A DNA stretch of 64,000 nt. Source: Aquipseudomonas alcaligenes NBRC 14159. Lineage in GTDB: Bacteria > Pseudomonadota > Gammaproteobacteria > Pseudomonadales > Pseudomonadaceae. Shown here piece after piece: positions 57,026-64,000 of this stretch. The translations under genes were made by a program, and so were the position numbers. Positions within the stretch are counted from its first letter, which is position 1. Every line of letters starts with the position of its first letter. The DNA is taken from contig NZ_BATI01000018.1 in assembly GCF_000467105.1 (NCBI RefSeq), positions 62,001 through 126,000 of the forward strand. Direction: 5' to 3'. A model generated the notes under the pieces. That model was given only the letters and a program-made list of their open reading frames with translations, made no database searches and was not told the origin of the DNA.

Positions 57026-57766
57026 ATGTCCCAAGTCAATATGCGCGATATGCTGAAGGCCGGTGTGCACTTCGGCCACCAGACCCGTTACTGGAACCCG
57101 AAAATGGGCAAGTACATTTTCGGCGCGCGCAACAAGATTCACATCATCAACCTCGAAAAAACCCTGCCGATGTTCAACGAAGCTCTGTCCTTCGTTGAGA
57201 AGCTGGCTGCCGGCAAGAACAAGATCCTGTTCGTTGGCACCAAGCGCTCCGCCGGCAAGATCGTGGCTGAAGAAGCTGCACGCTGCGGTTCTCCGTATGT
57301 CGACCACCGCTGGCTCGGCGGCATGCTGACCAACTACAAGACCATCCGTGCTTCGATCAAGCGCCTGCGCGATCTGGAAACCCAGTCCCAGGACGGCACC
57401 TTCGCCAAGCTGACCAAGAAAGAAGCCCTGATGCGCTCCCGTGATCTGGAAAAACTGGATCGCAGCCTGGGCGGCATCAAGGACATGGGCGGTCTGCCGG
57501 ACGCGCTGTTCGTGATCGACGTTGACCACGAGCGCATCGCCATTACCGAAGCCAACAAGCTGGGCATCCCGGTCATCGGCGTTGTCGATACCAACAGCAG
57601 CCCGGAAGGCGTTGACTACATCATCCCGGGTAACGACGACGCCATCCGCGCCATCCAGCTGTACATGGGTGCCATGGCCGACGCCGTGCTTCGTGGTCGT
57701 GGTAACACCGCTGGTGGCGCCGACGAGTTCGTCGAAGAAGCCGCCTCCGAGGCCAGCGAAGGCTGA
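57026..57766 (+). CDS. rpsB: 30S ribosomal protein S2
   Basis: 246 residues. It starts [20 protein letters not shown], the universal S2 start, and includes [22 protein letters not shown] and [14 protein letters not shown] 57026 follows an AAGGA site. S2 joins the head/body of the small subunit and supports S1 binding. It is the first gene of the rpsB-tsf run with a hairpin between rpsB and tsf that likely reduces but does not abolish read-through. Confidence 0.98.
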   Translation: MSQVNMRDMLKAGVHFGHQTRYWNPKMGKYIFGARNKIHIINLEKTLPMFNEALSFVEKLAAGKNKILFVGTKRSAGKIVAEEAARCGSPYVDHRWLGGMLTNYKTIRASIKRLRDLETQSQDGTFAKLTKKEALMRSRDLEKLDRSLGGIKDMGGLPDALFVIDVDHERIAITEANKLGIPVIGVVDTNSSPEGVDYIIPGNDDAIRAIQLYMGAMADAVLRGRGNTAGGADEFVEEAASEASEG

Positions 57767-57795
57767 TAACGGGATCGAGCATCCCGTTGTGCGAG

Positions 57796-57818
57796 AAGGG
57801 GGCTAGGCCCCCTTTTTG
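57796..57818 (+). terminator. Hairpin with T run between rpsB and tsf
   Basis: AAGGGGGC-TAG-GCCCCC followed by TTTTTG, 30 bp after the rpsB stop. It resembles a terminator, but tsf follows in the same unit, so it probably acts as an attenuator or mRNA end. Confidence 0.75.
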
Positions 57819-57888
57819 CCACTTACGAATTTTGTGCCCGGCGTGGTCGGGTTGAATGGTTGAACACCACTTCAAGAGGATTAGGAAC

Positions 57889-58752
57889 ATGGCAGAAATC
57901 ACTGCAGCCCTGGTTAAAGAACTGCGCGAGCGTACTGGCCAAGGCATGATGGAATGCAAGAAGGCTCTGGTTGCCGCCGGTGGCGACATCGAAAAGGCCA
58001 TCGACGACATGCGCGCTTCCGGTGCCATCAAGGCCGCCAAGAAAGCCGGCAACGTCGCCGCTGAAGGCGCCATCGCCGCTCGCGTCGAAGGTGGTCGTGG
58101 CCTGCTGATCGAAGTCAACTCGCAGACCGACTTCCTGGCCTTGCAGGACGACTTCAAGGCCTTCGTCAAGGAAAGCCTGGACGAAGCCTTCGCGCAGAAG
58201 CTGACCGAAGCCGCTCCGCTGATCGCTTCCCGCGAGTCCGCTCGTGAAGCGCTGGTTGCCAAGTGTGGCGAGAACGTCAACATCCGCCGTCTGGCTGCTG
58301 TTGAAGGTGATGTCGTCGGTTCCTACCTGCACGGTCACCGCATCGGTGTTCTGGTTGTCCTGAAAGGCGGCAACGAAGAACTGGCCAAGCACGTTGCCAT
58401 GCACGTTGCTGCTTCCAACCCTGCCGTGCTGAGCCCGTCGGATGTTTCCGAAGAGCTGATTGCCAAGGAAAAGGAAATCTTCCTGCAGCTGAACGCCGAG
58501 AAGATCGCCGGCAAGCCGGAAAACATCGTCGAGAACATGGTCAAGGGCCGTATCGCCAAGTTCCTGGCCGAAGCCAGCCTGGTCGAGCAAGCCTTCGTCA
58601 TGGATCCGGAAGTCAAGGTCGGTGACCTGGTCAAGAAAGCCGGTGCCGAAATCGTTTCCTTCATCCGCTACGAAGTGGGTGAGGGCATCGAGAAGGTCGA
58701 AGCCGACTTCGCCGCCGAAGTTGCTGCTCAGGTAGCCGCTGCCAAGCAGTAA
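57889..58752 (+). CDS. tsf: Elongation factor Ts
   Basis: 287 residues. EF-Ts exchanges GDP for GTP on EF-Tu. The N-terminal UBA-like domain carries [20 protein letters not shown] (about 7-26), and the core has the TDFLA segment ([13 protein letters not shown]) that contacts EF-Tu. ATG 57889 gives MAEITAALV. It follows rpsB after an attenuator-like hairpin and ends with a terminator before pyrH. Confidence 0.98.
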   Translation: MAEITAALVKELRERTGQGMMECKKALVAAGGDIEKAIDDMRASGAIKAAKKAGNVAAEGAIAARVEGGRGLLIEVNSQTDFLALQDDFKAFVKESLDEAFAQKLTEAAPLIASRESAREALVAKCGENVNIRRLAAVEGDVVGSYLHGHRIGVLVVLKGGNEELAKHVAMHVAASNPAVLSPSDVSEELIAKEKEIFLQLNAEKIAGKPENIVENMVKGRIAKFLAEASLVEQAFVMDPEVKVGDLVKKAGAEIVSFIRYEVGEGIEKVEADFAAEVAAQVAAAKQ

Positions 58753-58774
58753 GACGGTTTCAAACTGTCGAACA

Positions 58775-58810
58775 GAAGAGGCTGCCCGCTCACGCGTGCA
58801 GCCTCTTTTG
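58775..58810 (+). terminator. Terminator after tsf
   Basis: AGAGGCTGC with GCAGCCTCT stem, followed by TTTTGC, closing the rpsB-tsf unit. pyrH starts 95 bp later. Confidence 0.88.
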
Positions 58811-58904
58811 CAAAGCGCGGGGGTATCCCGCACGAATTCACCGGGCAGTAGTCTGACTGCCGGGTAAGATAAGTAGCCAAACAACGCCGCAGGAGAGATA
58901 CGCA

Positions 58905-59648
58905 ATGGCTCAGCAGGTGAGTGGTCGTCAACCTCGCTATAAACGCATTCTGCTCAAGTTAAGCGGCGAGGCCCTGATGGGGTCGGAGGAGTTCGGCATC
59001 GATCCCAAGGTGCTCGATCGCATGGCGCTGGAAGTCGGCCAGCTGGTCGGCATCGGCGTGCAGGTCGGCCTGGTGATCGGTGGTGGCAACTTGTTCCGCG
59101 GCGCGGCGCTGTCCGCTGCCGGCATGGACCGGGTCACCGGCGACCACATGGGTATGCTGGCCACCGTGATGAACGCCCTGGCCATGCGCGACGCGTTGGA
59201 GCGCTCGAACATCCCGGCGCTGGTGATGTCGGCCATCTCCATGGTCGGCGTAACCGATCATTACGACCGCCGCAAGGCCATGCGCCACCTGTCCGCGGGC
59301 GAGGTGGTGATCTTCGCCGCCGGCACCGGCAACCCGTTCTTCACCACCGATTCGGCGGCCTGCCTGCGTGCCATCGAGATCGATGCCGATCTGGTGCTGA
59401 AAGCCACCAAGGTAGATGGCGTGTACACTGCCGATCCTTTCAAGGACCCCAATGCGGAGAAGTTCGAGCGCCTGACCTATGACGAGGTGCTCGACCGCAA
59501 GCTGGGCGTGATGGACCTGACGGCCATCTGCCTGGTACGCGACCACAAGATGCCGCTGCGGGTCTTCAACATGAACAAGCCTGGCGCCCTGCTCAATATC
59601 GTGGTGGGCGGTGCCGAAGGAACCCTGATCGAGGAGGATGCACAATGA
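58905..59648 (+). CDS. pyrH: UMP kinase
   Basis: 247-residue amino-acid-kinase-fold enzyme phosphorylating UMP to [17 protein letters not shown] near the N-terminus (about residues 14-27) binds phosphate, and GIQVG-like [16 protein letters not shown] is the second loop. [13 protein letters not shown] and [10 protein letters not shown] are family motifs. It is hexameric and GTP-activated in other bacteria. The stop overlaps frr (ATGA). It starts the pyrH-frr-uppS-cdsA-dxr-rseP run. Confidence 0.97.
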   Translation: MAQQVSGRQPRYKRILLKLSGEALMGSEEFGIDPKVLDRMALEVGQLVGIGVQVGLVIGGGNLFRGAALSAAGMDRVTGDHMGMLATVMNALAMRDALERSNIPALVMSAISMVGVTDHYDRRKAMRHLSAGEVVIFAAGTGNPFFTTDSAACLRAIEIDADLVLKATKVDGVYTADPFKDPNAEKFERLTYDEVLDRKLGVMDLTAICLVRDHKMPLRVFNMNKPGALLNIVVGGAEGTLIEEDAQ

Positions 59649-60202
59649 TCAACGAGATCAAGAAAGACGCCCAGGAGCGTATGGTCAAAACCCTGGAGTC
59701 CCTGGGACGCAACCTGGCTTCCATTCGCACCGGTCGCGCGCACCCGAGCATTCTGGACAGCGTCAAGGTTCCGGCCTACGGCAGCGAGATGCCGCTGAAT
59801 CAGGTTGCTGCGATCACCGTGGAAGATGCCCGCACCCTGAAGATCGTCGCCCACGACAAGACCCTCAGCGCCGCAATCGAGAAGGCCATCATGACCTCCG
59901 ACCTCGGCCTGAACCCGAGCAGCGCTGGCGCCACCATCCGTGTGCCGATGCCGGCCCTGACCGAGGAGACCCGCAAGGGTTACACCAAGCAGGCGCGTGG
60001 TGTGGCCGAAGATGCCAAGGTGGCCGTGCGTAACGTGCGTCGCGATGCCCTGGCCGAGCTGAAGAAGCTGTCCAAGGACAAGGAAATCAGCGAGGACGAG
60101 GAGCGCCGCGCTGCCGACGAGGTGCAGAAGCTCACCGACAAGTTCGTTGCCGAAGTCGACAAGGCCCTGGAAGTCAAAGAAGCCGATCTGATGGCGGTGT
60201 GA
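59645..60202 (+). CDS. frr: Ribosome recycling factor
   Basis: 185 residues. It works with EF-G to split post-termination ribosomes. The L-shaped fold pattern is clear: the first helix ([20 protein letters not shown]), [11 protein letters not shown], then the loop [10 protein letters not shown] and the C-terminal helices with [18 protein letters not shown] 59645 overlaps the pyrH stop by four bases. Confidence 0.97.
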   Translation: MINEIKKDAQERMVKTLESLGRNLASIRTGRAHPSILDSVKVPAYGSEMPLNQVAAITVEDARTLKIVAHDKTLSAAIEKAIMTSDLGLNPSSAGATIRVPMPALTEETRKGYTKQARGVAEDAKVAVRNVRRDALAELKKLSKDKEISEDEERRAADEVQKLTDKFVAEVDKALEVKEADLMAV

Positions 60203-60203
60203 T

Positions 60204-60962
60204 GTGAGCAAGGCGAAGCAGGAAGCCTCGGCGCTGGTGCCGCGCCACGTTGCCATCATCATGGACGGCAACAACCGCTGGGCGAAGAAGCGTCTTCTGC
60301 CTGGTGTGGCCGGGCACAAGGCCGGCGTCGATGCGGTGCGCGCGGTCATCGAGGTGTGTGCCGAGGCTGGCGTGGAAGTGCTGACCCTGTTCGCCTTCTC
60401 CAGCGAGAACTGGCAGCGTCCGGCCGAGGAGGTCGGTGCGCTGATGGAGCTGTTCCTCTCGGCACTGCGCCGTGAAGCGCGCAAGCTGAAGGAAAACGCC
60501 ATCAGCCTGCGCATCATCGGCGATCGTTCGCGTTTCCATCCGGAGCTGCAGGCCGCCATGCGCGAAGCCGAGCAGCAGACGGCCGGCGAGAGCCGATTCG
60601 TCCTGCAGGTCGCCGCCAACTACGGTGGCCAGTGGGACATCGCCCAGGCTGCGCAGCGCCTGGCGCGTGAAGTGCAAGCCGGCCACCTGCAACCGGAGGA
60701 CATCACTCCCGGGCTGCTGCAGGGCTGTCTGGCCACGGGTGATCTGCCGTTGCCGGATCTGTGCATCCGCACCGGCGGCGAGCACCGCATCAGCAACTTC
60801 CTGCTCTGGCAGCTCGCCTATTCCGAGCTGTATTTCTCCGACCTGTACTGGCCGGACTTCAAGCACGAGGCCATGCGCAAGGCGCTGGCCGATTTTTCCA
60901 AGCGCCAGCGCCGCTTCGGCAAGACCAGCGAGCAGGTGGAAGCCGAGGCTCGTCAATGCTGA
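60204..60962 (+). CDS. uppS: Undecaprenyl diphosphate synthase
   Basis: 252 residues. It makes the C55 lipid carrier for cell-wall and polysaccharide synthesis from FPP and IPP. The catalytic Asp is in HVAIIMDGNNRWAKKR (about 15-30). FAFSSENWQRP and the C-terminal RTGGEHRISNFLLWQ are further family motifs. The start is GTG 60204, immediately after the frr stop. Its 3' end overlaps cdsA by 7 bp. dxr, two genes on, begins the isoprenoid pathway that feeds it. Confidence 0.96.
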   Translation: MSKAKQEASALVPRHVAIIMDGNNRWAKKRLLPGVAGHKAGVDAVRAVIEVCAEAGVEVLTLFAFSSENWQRPAEEVGALMELFLSALRREARKLKENAISLRIIGDRSRFHPELQAAMREAEQQTAGESRFVLQVAANYGGQWDIAQAAQRLAREVQAGHLQPEDITPGLLQGCLATGDLPLPDLCIRTGGEHRISNFLLWQLAYSELYFSDLYWPDFKHEAMRKALADFSKRQRRFGKTSEQVEAEARQC

Positions 60963-61771
60963 AGCAGCGCATCATCACTGCCCTGATCCTGTTGCCCATC
61001 GCCCTGGGCGGCTTCTTCCTGCTTGATGGAGCATGGTTCGCCCTGTTCATCGGCGCCGTGGTCACCCTGGGTGCCTGGGAGTGGGCGCGCCTGGCTGGCT
61101 TGGCGGCCCAGCCGCAGCGGGTGGCCTATGCCGCTGTGGTTGCGGCGCTGCTCTACGGCGCCTGGCTGCTGCCGGCGCTGGCGCCCTGGTTGCTGGGTGC
61201 CGCCGTGCTCTGGTGGCTGGCGGCGACCTTGCTGGTGCTCAGCTATCCGCAGAGCAGTCGCTACTGGGGTGGCTTGCCCGGCAAGCTGCTGATCGGTCTG
61301 CTGATCCTGCTGCCGGCCTGGCAGGGCCTGGTGCAGCTCAAGCAGTGGCCGCAGGCCAATGCGCTGATCATTGCCGTGATGGTGCTGGTGTGGGGCGCTG
61401 ATATCGGCGCCTACTTCGCCGGCAAGACGTTCGGCAAACGCAAGCTGGCGCCGCGGGTCAGTCCCGGCAAGAGCTGGGAGGGCTTTTATGGTGGCCTGGT
61501 TGCCAGTCTGCTGATCACCCTGGTGGTTGGCTTGCAGCAGGGCTGGCAGGTAAACGGCTTGCTGCTGGCGCTGGGCGGTGCCGCCCTGGTGGTGGCAGTG
61601 TCGGTGATCGGTGACCTGACCGAGAGCATGTTCAAGCGCCAGTCCGGGATCAAGGACAGCAGCAATCTGCTGCCGGGGCATGGTGGCGTGCTCGATCGTA
61701 TCGACAGCCTGACGGCGGCCGTTCCGCTGTTTGCGGTACTGCTTTGGTTGTCGGGGTGGGGCGCGCAGTGA
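60956..61771 (+). CDS. cdsA: Phosphatidate cytidylyltransferase
   Basis: 271 residues, integral membrane enzyme making CDP-diacylglycerol from phosphatidic acid and CTP. It has about eight membrane helices. The C-terminal signature runs from [20 protein letters not shown] to [14 protein letters not shown], with the conserved Asp residues. ATG 60956 overlaps uppS. The stop overlaps dxr (GTGA). plsB in this window acts upstream in the same lipid route. Confidence 0.95.
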   Translation: MLKQRIITALILLPIALGGFFLLDGAWFALFIGAVVTLGAWEWARLAGLAAQPQRVAYAAVVAALLYGAWLLPALAPWLLGAAVLWWLAATLLVLSYPQSSRYWGGLPGKLLIGLLILLPAWQGLVQLKQWPQANALIIAVMVLVWGADIGAYFAGKTFGKRKLAPRVSPGKSWEGFYGGLVASLLITLVVGLQQGWQVNGLLLALGGAALVVAVSVIGDLTESMFKRQSGIKDSSNLLPGHGGVLDRIDSLTAAVPLFAVLLWLSGWGAQ

Positions 61772-62958
61772 CTCAGCCGCAGCAGATCACCGTGCTGGGA
61801 GCCACCGGCTCCATCGGGCTCAGCACCCTCGATGTCATCGCTCGTCACCCTGAGCGTTACCAGGCTTTCGCGCTGACCGGCTATTCCCGGATGGCCGAGC
61901 TGGAGCAGCTCTGTGTCAGGCATCGCCCGCAGTTCGCCGTGGTGGCCGATCAGGCCAGTGCGGGGCGTCTGCAGGCTGCGCTGAATGCAGCCGGCCTGCC
62001 GACGCGAGTGCTGGTGGGCGAGGATGCGCTGTGCGAAGTGGCGTCTCATCCGCAGGTGGATGCGGTGATGGCGGCCATCGTCGGCGCTGCCGGCCTCAAG
62101 CCGACCCTGGCGGCGGTGCGTGCCGGCAAAAAGGTGCTGCTGGCCAACAAGGAAGCGCTGGTGATGTCCGGCGCTCTGTTCATGCAGGCGGTGCGCGAAC
62201 ACGGTGCCACCTTGCTGCCGATCGACAGCGAGCACAACGCTATCTTCCAGTGCCTGCCCGGCGACTATGGGCGTGGTCTGGGGGCGGTGGGCGTGCGACG
62301 CATTCTGCTGACCGCCTCCGGTGGTCCTTTCCGCGAGACGCCGCTGGATCAGCTGGAGAAAGTTTCCCCCGAGCAGGCCTGTGCCCACCCGAACTGGTCC
62401 ATGGGGCGCAAGATCTCCGTGGATTCGGCGAGCATGATGAACAAGGGCTTGGAGCTGATCGAGGCCTGCTGGCTGTTCGATGCGCGACCGTCCCAGGTCG
62501 AGGTGGTGATCCACCCGCAGAGCGTGATCCACTCGCTGGTCGACTATGTCGACGGCTCGGTGCTGGCTCAGCTGGGTAATCCGGACATGCGTACGCCTAT
62601 CGCCAATGCCCTGGCTTGGCCGGAGCGTATCGATTCCGGTGTGGCGCCGCTCGATCTGTTTGCCGTGGCGCGCCTGGATTTCCAGCGCCCCGACGAGCAG
62701 CGTTTTCCCTGTCTGCGTCTGGCGCGCCAGGCGGCCGAGGTAGGAGGTTGTGCACCGGCTCGGCTCAATGCGGCCAACGAAGTGGCCGTGGCGGCGTTTC
62801 TCGAGCGGCGCATCTGCTTTCCTGAGATCGCGCGTATCATCGAGGACACGCTGGATCGCGAGCCTTCGGCTGCGGTCGAAAACCTGGATGCCGTGCTGGC
62901 GGCGGATGCCCGCGCGCGAGCCCTGGCCAATGACTGGTTGAATCGCCACGGGCGTTGA
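61768..62958 (+). CDS. dxr: 1-deoxy-D-xylulose 5-phosphate reductoisomerase
   Basis: 396 residues, the first committed step of the MEP isoprenoid pathway (DXP to MEP, NADPH). The NADPH loop is [14 protein letters not shown] near residue 10. [23 protein letters not shown] (metal Asp and Glu) and the flexible loop [20 protein letters not shown] are intact. The start is GTG 61768, coupled to the cdsA stop. The C-terminus is complete, and rseP starts 18 bp later. It is the target of fosmidomycin. Confidence 0.97.
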   Translation: MTQPQQITVLGATGSIGLSTLDVIARHPERYQAFALTGYSRMAELEQLCVRHRPQFAVVADQASAGRLQAALNAAGLPTRVLVGEDALCEVASHPQVDAVMAAIVGAAGLKPTLAAVRAGKKVLLANKEALVMSGALFMQAVREHGATLLPIDSEHNAIFQCLPGDYGRGLGAVGVRRILLTASGGPFRETPLDQLEKVSPEQACAHPNWSMGRKISVDSASMMNKGLELIEACWLFDARPSQVEVVIHPQSVIHSLVDYVDGSVLAQLGNPDMRTPIANALAWPERIDSGVAPLDLFAVARLDFQRPDEQRFPCLRLARQAAEVGGCAPARLNAANEVAVAAFLERRICFPEIARIIEDTLDREPSAAVENLDAVLAADARARALANDWLNRHGR

Positions 62959-62976
62959 GGCTCGGAGGAAGAGGCA

Positions 62977-64000
62977 ATGAGCGCGCTGTACATGATCGTC
63001 GGCACCCTGATCGCCCTCGGGGTGCTGGTTACCTTCCACGAATTCGGGCACTTCTGGGTGGCCCGGCGTTGCGGCGTCAAGGTGCTGCGTTTTTCCGTCG
63101 GCTTCGGCAGCCCGCTGCTGCGCTGGCATGATCGTCAGGGTACCGAGTTCGTTGTCGCGGCCATTCCCCTGGGTGGCTACGTGAAGATGCTCGACGAGCG
63201 CGAGGGCGATGTGCCGCCCGAACTGCTCGATCAGTCCTTCAATCGCAAGTCGGTGCGTCAGCGCATTGCCATCGTTGCCGCAGGTCCTGTGGCCAATTTC
63301 CTGCTGGCCATCCTGTTCTTCTGGATCATCGCCATGCTCGGCGTGCAGCAGGTGCGTCCGGTAATCGGCCAGGTCGAGCCGGGCAGCCTGGCTGAAAGCG
63401 CAGGGTTGCGGGCTGGGCAGGAAATCGTTTCCATTGATGGTGAGCTGACTTCGGGCTGGTCGGCGGTCAACCTGCAGTTGGTGCGTCGTCTGGGCGAGAG
63501 CGGCATCGTCGAGTTACAGGTGCGTGACGACGGCGGCTCGCTGGTTTCCAGTCGTCAGCTGGTGCTGCGTGACTGGTTGCGGGGTGTCGACGAGCCGGAT
63601 CCGTTGGCGTCGCTGGGCATTCGCCCCTGGCGCCCGGCTACCGATCCGGTGGTCAGTGAGCTGGATCCGGAAGGGCCGGCGCAGGCCGCTGGCGTACGCC
63701 TGGGTGATCGTCTGTTGGCGCTGGCTGAGCAGCGTGTGGATGACTGGCAGCAAGTGGTTGACTGGGTGCGCAAGCATCCGGGTGAAGTCGTTGCCTTGCG
63801 TCTGACGCGCAACGGCGAGCAGATCGAGCTGCCGATCACGCTGGCCGCAAAAGGCGAGGGCGAGGCTCGCGCCGGTTACCTGGGGGTGGGCGTCAAGGGT
63901 GGGGAGTGGCCGGCCCGCATGCTCCGCGAGGTCAGCTTCGGTCCGCTCGAGGGCGTTGCTGAAAGCCTCCGGCGTACCTGGGGCATGACCGTGCTAACCC
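62977..64000 (+). CDS. rseP: Site-2 metalloprotease RseP/MucP, 3' end cut by the window
   Basis: 341 residues are visible; the C-terminal membrane helix lies outside the window. The zinc motif HEFGH is at 21-25 in the first membrane helix. PLGGYVKMLDE and VAAGPVANFLLA follow, and two PDZ domains (about 115-210 and 225-310). In Pseudomonas this enzyme (MucP) cleaves the anti-sigma factor MucA after AlgW, releasing AlgU for the envelope stress and alginate response. ATG 62977 follows GGAGGAAGAGG. It ends the isoprenoid/envelope run. Confidence 0.96.
   Translation, partial: MSALYMIVGTLIALGVLVTFHEFGHFWVARRCGVKVLRFSVGFGSPLLRWHDRQGTEFVVAAIPLGGYVKMLDEREGDVPPELLDQSFNRKSVRQRIAIVAAGPVANFLLAILFFWIIAMLGVQQVRPVIGQVEPGSLAESAGLRAGQEIVSIDGELTSGWSAVNLQLVRRLGESGIVELQVRDDGGSLVSSRQLVLRDWLRGVDEPDPLASLGIRPWRPATDPVVSELDPEGPAQAAGVRLGDRLLALAEQRVDDWQQVVDWVRKHPGEVVALRLTRNGEQIELPITLAAKGEGEARAGYLGVGVKGGEWPARMLREVSFGPLEGVAESLRRTWGMTVLT

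Noticed and set aside
61486..63129. Antisense frame over cdsA/dxr
   Set aside because: Low-complexity Gln/His/Arg-rich composition and no start signal; dxr and cdsA are certain on the plus strand.

Overview
The window is a GC-rich chromosomal segment of a Pseudomonas species. The order prfB-lysS-TetR-lipoprotein-QEGLA protein-AIM24-macrodomain, ppc-adk-tsaB, rsmJ-mexL-mexJK, plsB-ABC/GldG, csdA-dapD-dapC-glnD-map and rpsB-tsf-pyrH-frr-uppS-cdsA-dxr-rseP follows, as I remember it, the PA3701-to-PA3649 stretch of P. aeruginosa PAO1. It departs from that order at a few places. I see no phage, insertion sequence, CRISPR array, tRNA or rRNA. The first and last genes are cut by the window edges.

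Layout. 1-5.4 kb: a gamma-aminobutyraldehyde-type dehydrogenase with a LysR regulator, a DUF533/TerB-like protein, a membrane diguanylate cyclase and a beta-barrel protein lacking a passenger. 5.6-8.3 kb: prfB, with its programmed +1 frameshift, and lysS. 8.4-12.8 kb: a TetR regulator followed by a lipoprotein, a HExxxH 'QEGLA' putative metallopeptidase, an AIM24 protein, a small membrane protein and a macrodomain hydrolase. 12.9-20.6 kb: ppc, adk, tsaB, a DUF72 protein, a stand-alone FrpC-like calcium module and rsmJ. 20.6-25.5 kb: the mexL-mexJK efflux locus. 25.7-30.8 kb: putA with GTTGCA operators, a structured intergenic region with dispersed repeats, and a DUF4197 protein. 30.9-38.2 kb: plsB, then an ABC exporter with GldG and DUF4340 partners. 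38.4-43.9 kb: a cold-shock gene, rlmA, dapE and an NdvB-type GH17-GT2 glucan synthase; this block sits near PA1159-PA1163 in PAO1. 44-51.1 kb: a YqhD-like protein that has lost metal ligands, tcdA, a DUF1456 protein, a periplasmic binding protein, csdE-csdA, dapD and an ArsC/Spx-like protein. 51.3-56.8 kb: an intracellular PL7 alginate lyase, dapC, glnD and map. 57-64 kb: the rpsB-to-rseP translation, isoprenoid and envelope run.

How the genes connect. dapE, dapD and dapC are three of the succinylase-branch steps to diaminopimelate and lysine, and lysS uses the lysine. csdA/csdE and tcdA form a sulfur-transfer and ct6A-tRNA group, and tsaB acts earlier in the same t6A pathway. uppS, cdsA and dxr feed lipid carrier, phospholipid and isoprenoid synthesis, with plsB starting phospholipid synthesis. 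The most unusual items are the QEGLA/AIM24/macrodomain cluster, the GldG/DUF4340 transporter, the metal-site-deficient YqhD homologue, the truncated FrpC-like calcium module and the multi-hairpin region after putA. Family names come from sequence motifs I recognise; no database search was run. Locus comparisons with PAO1 are from memory.
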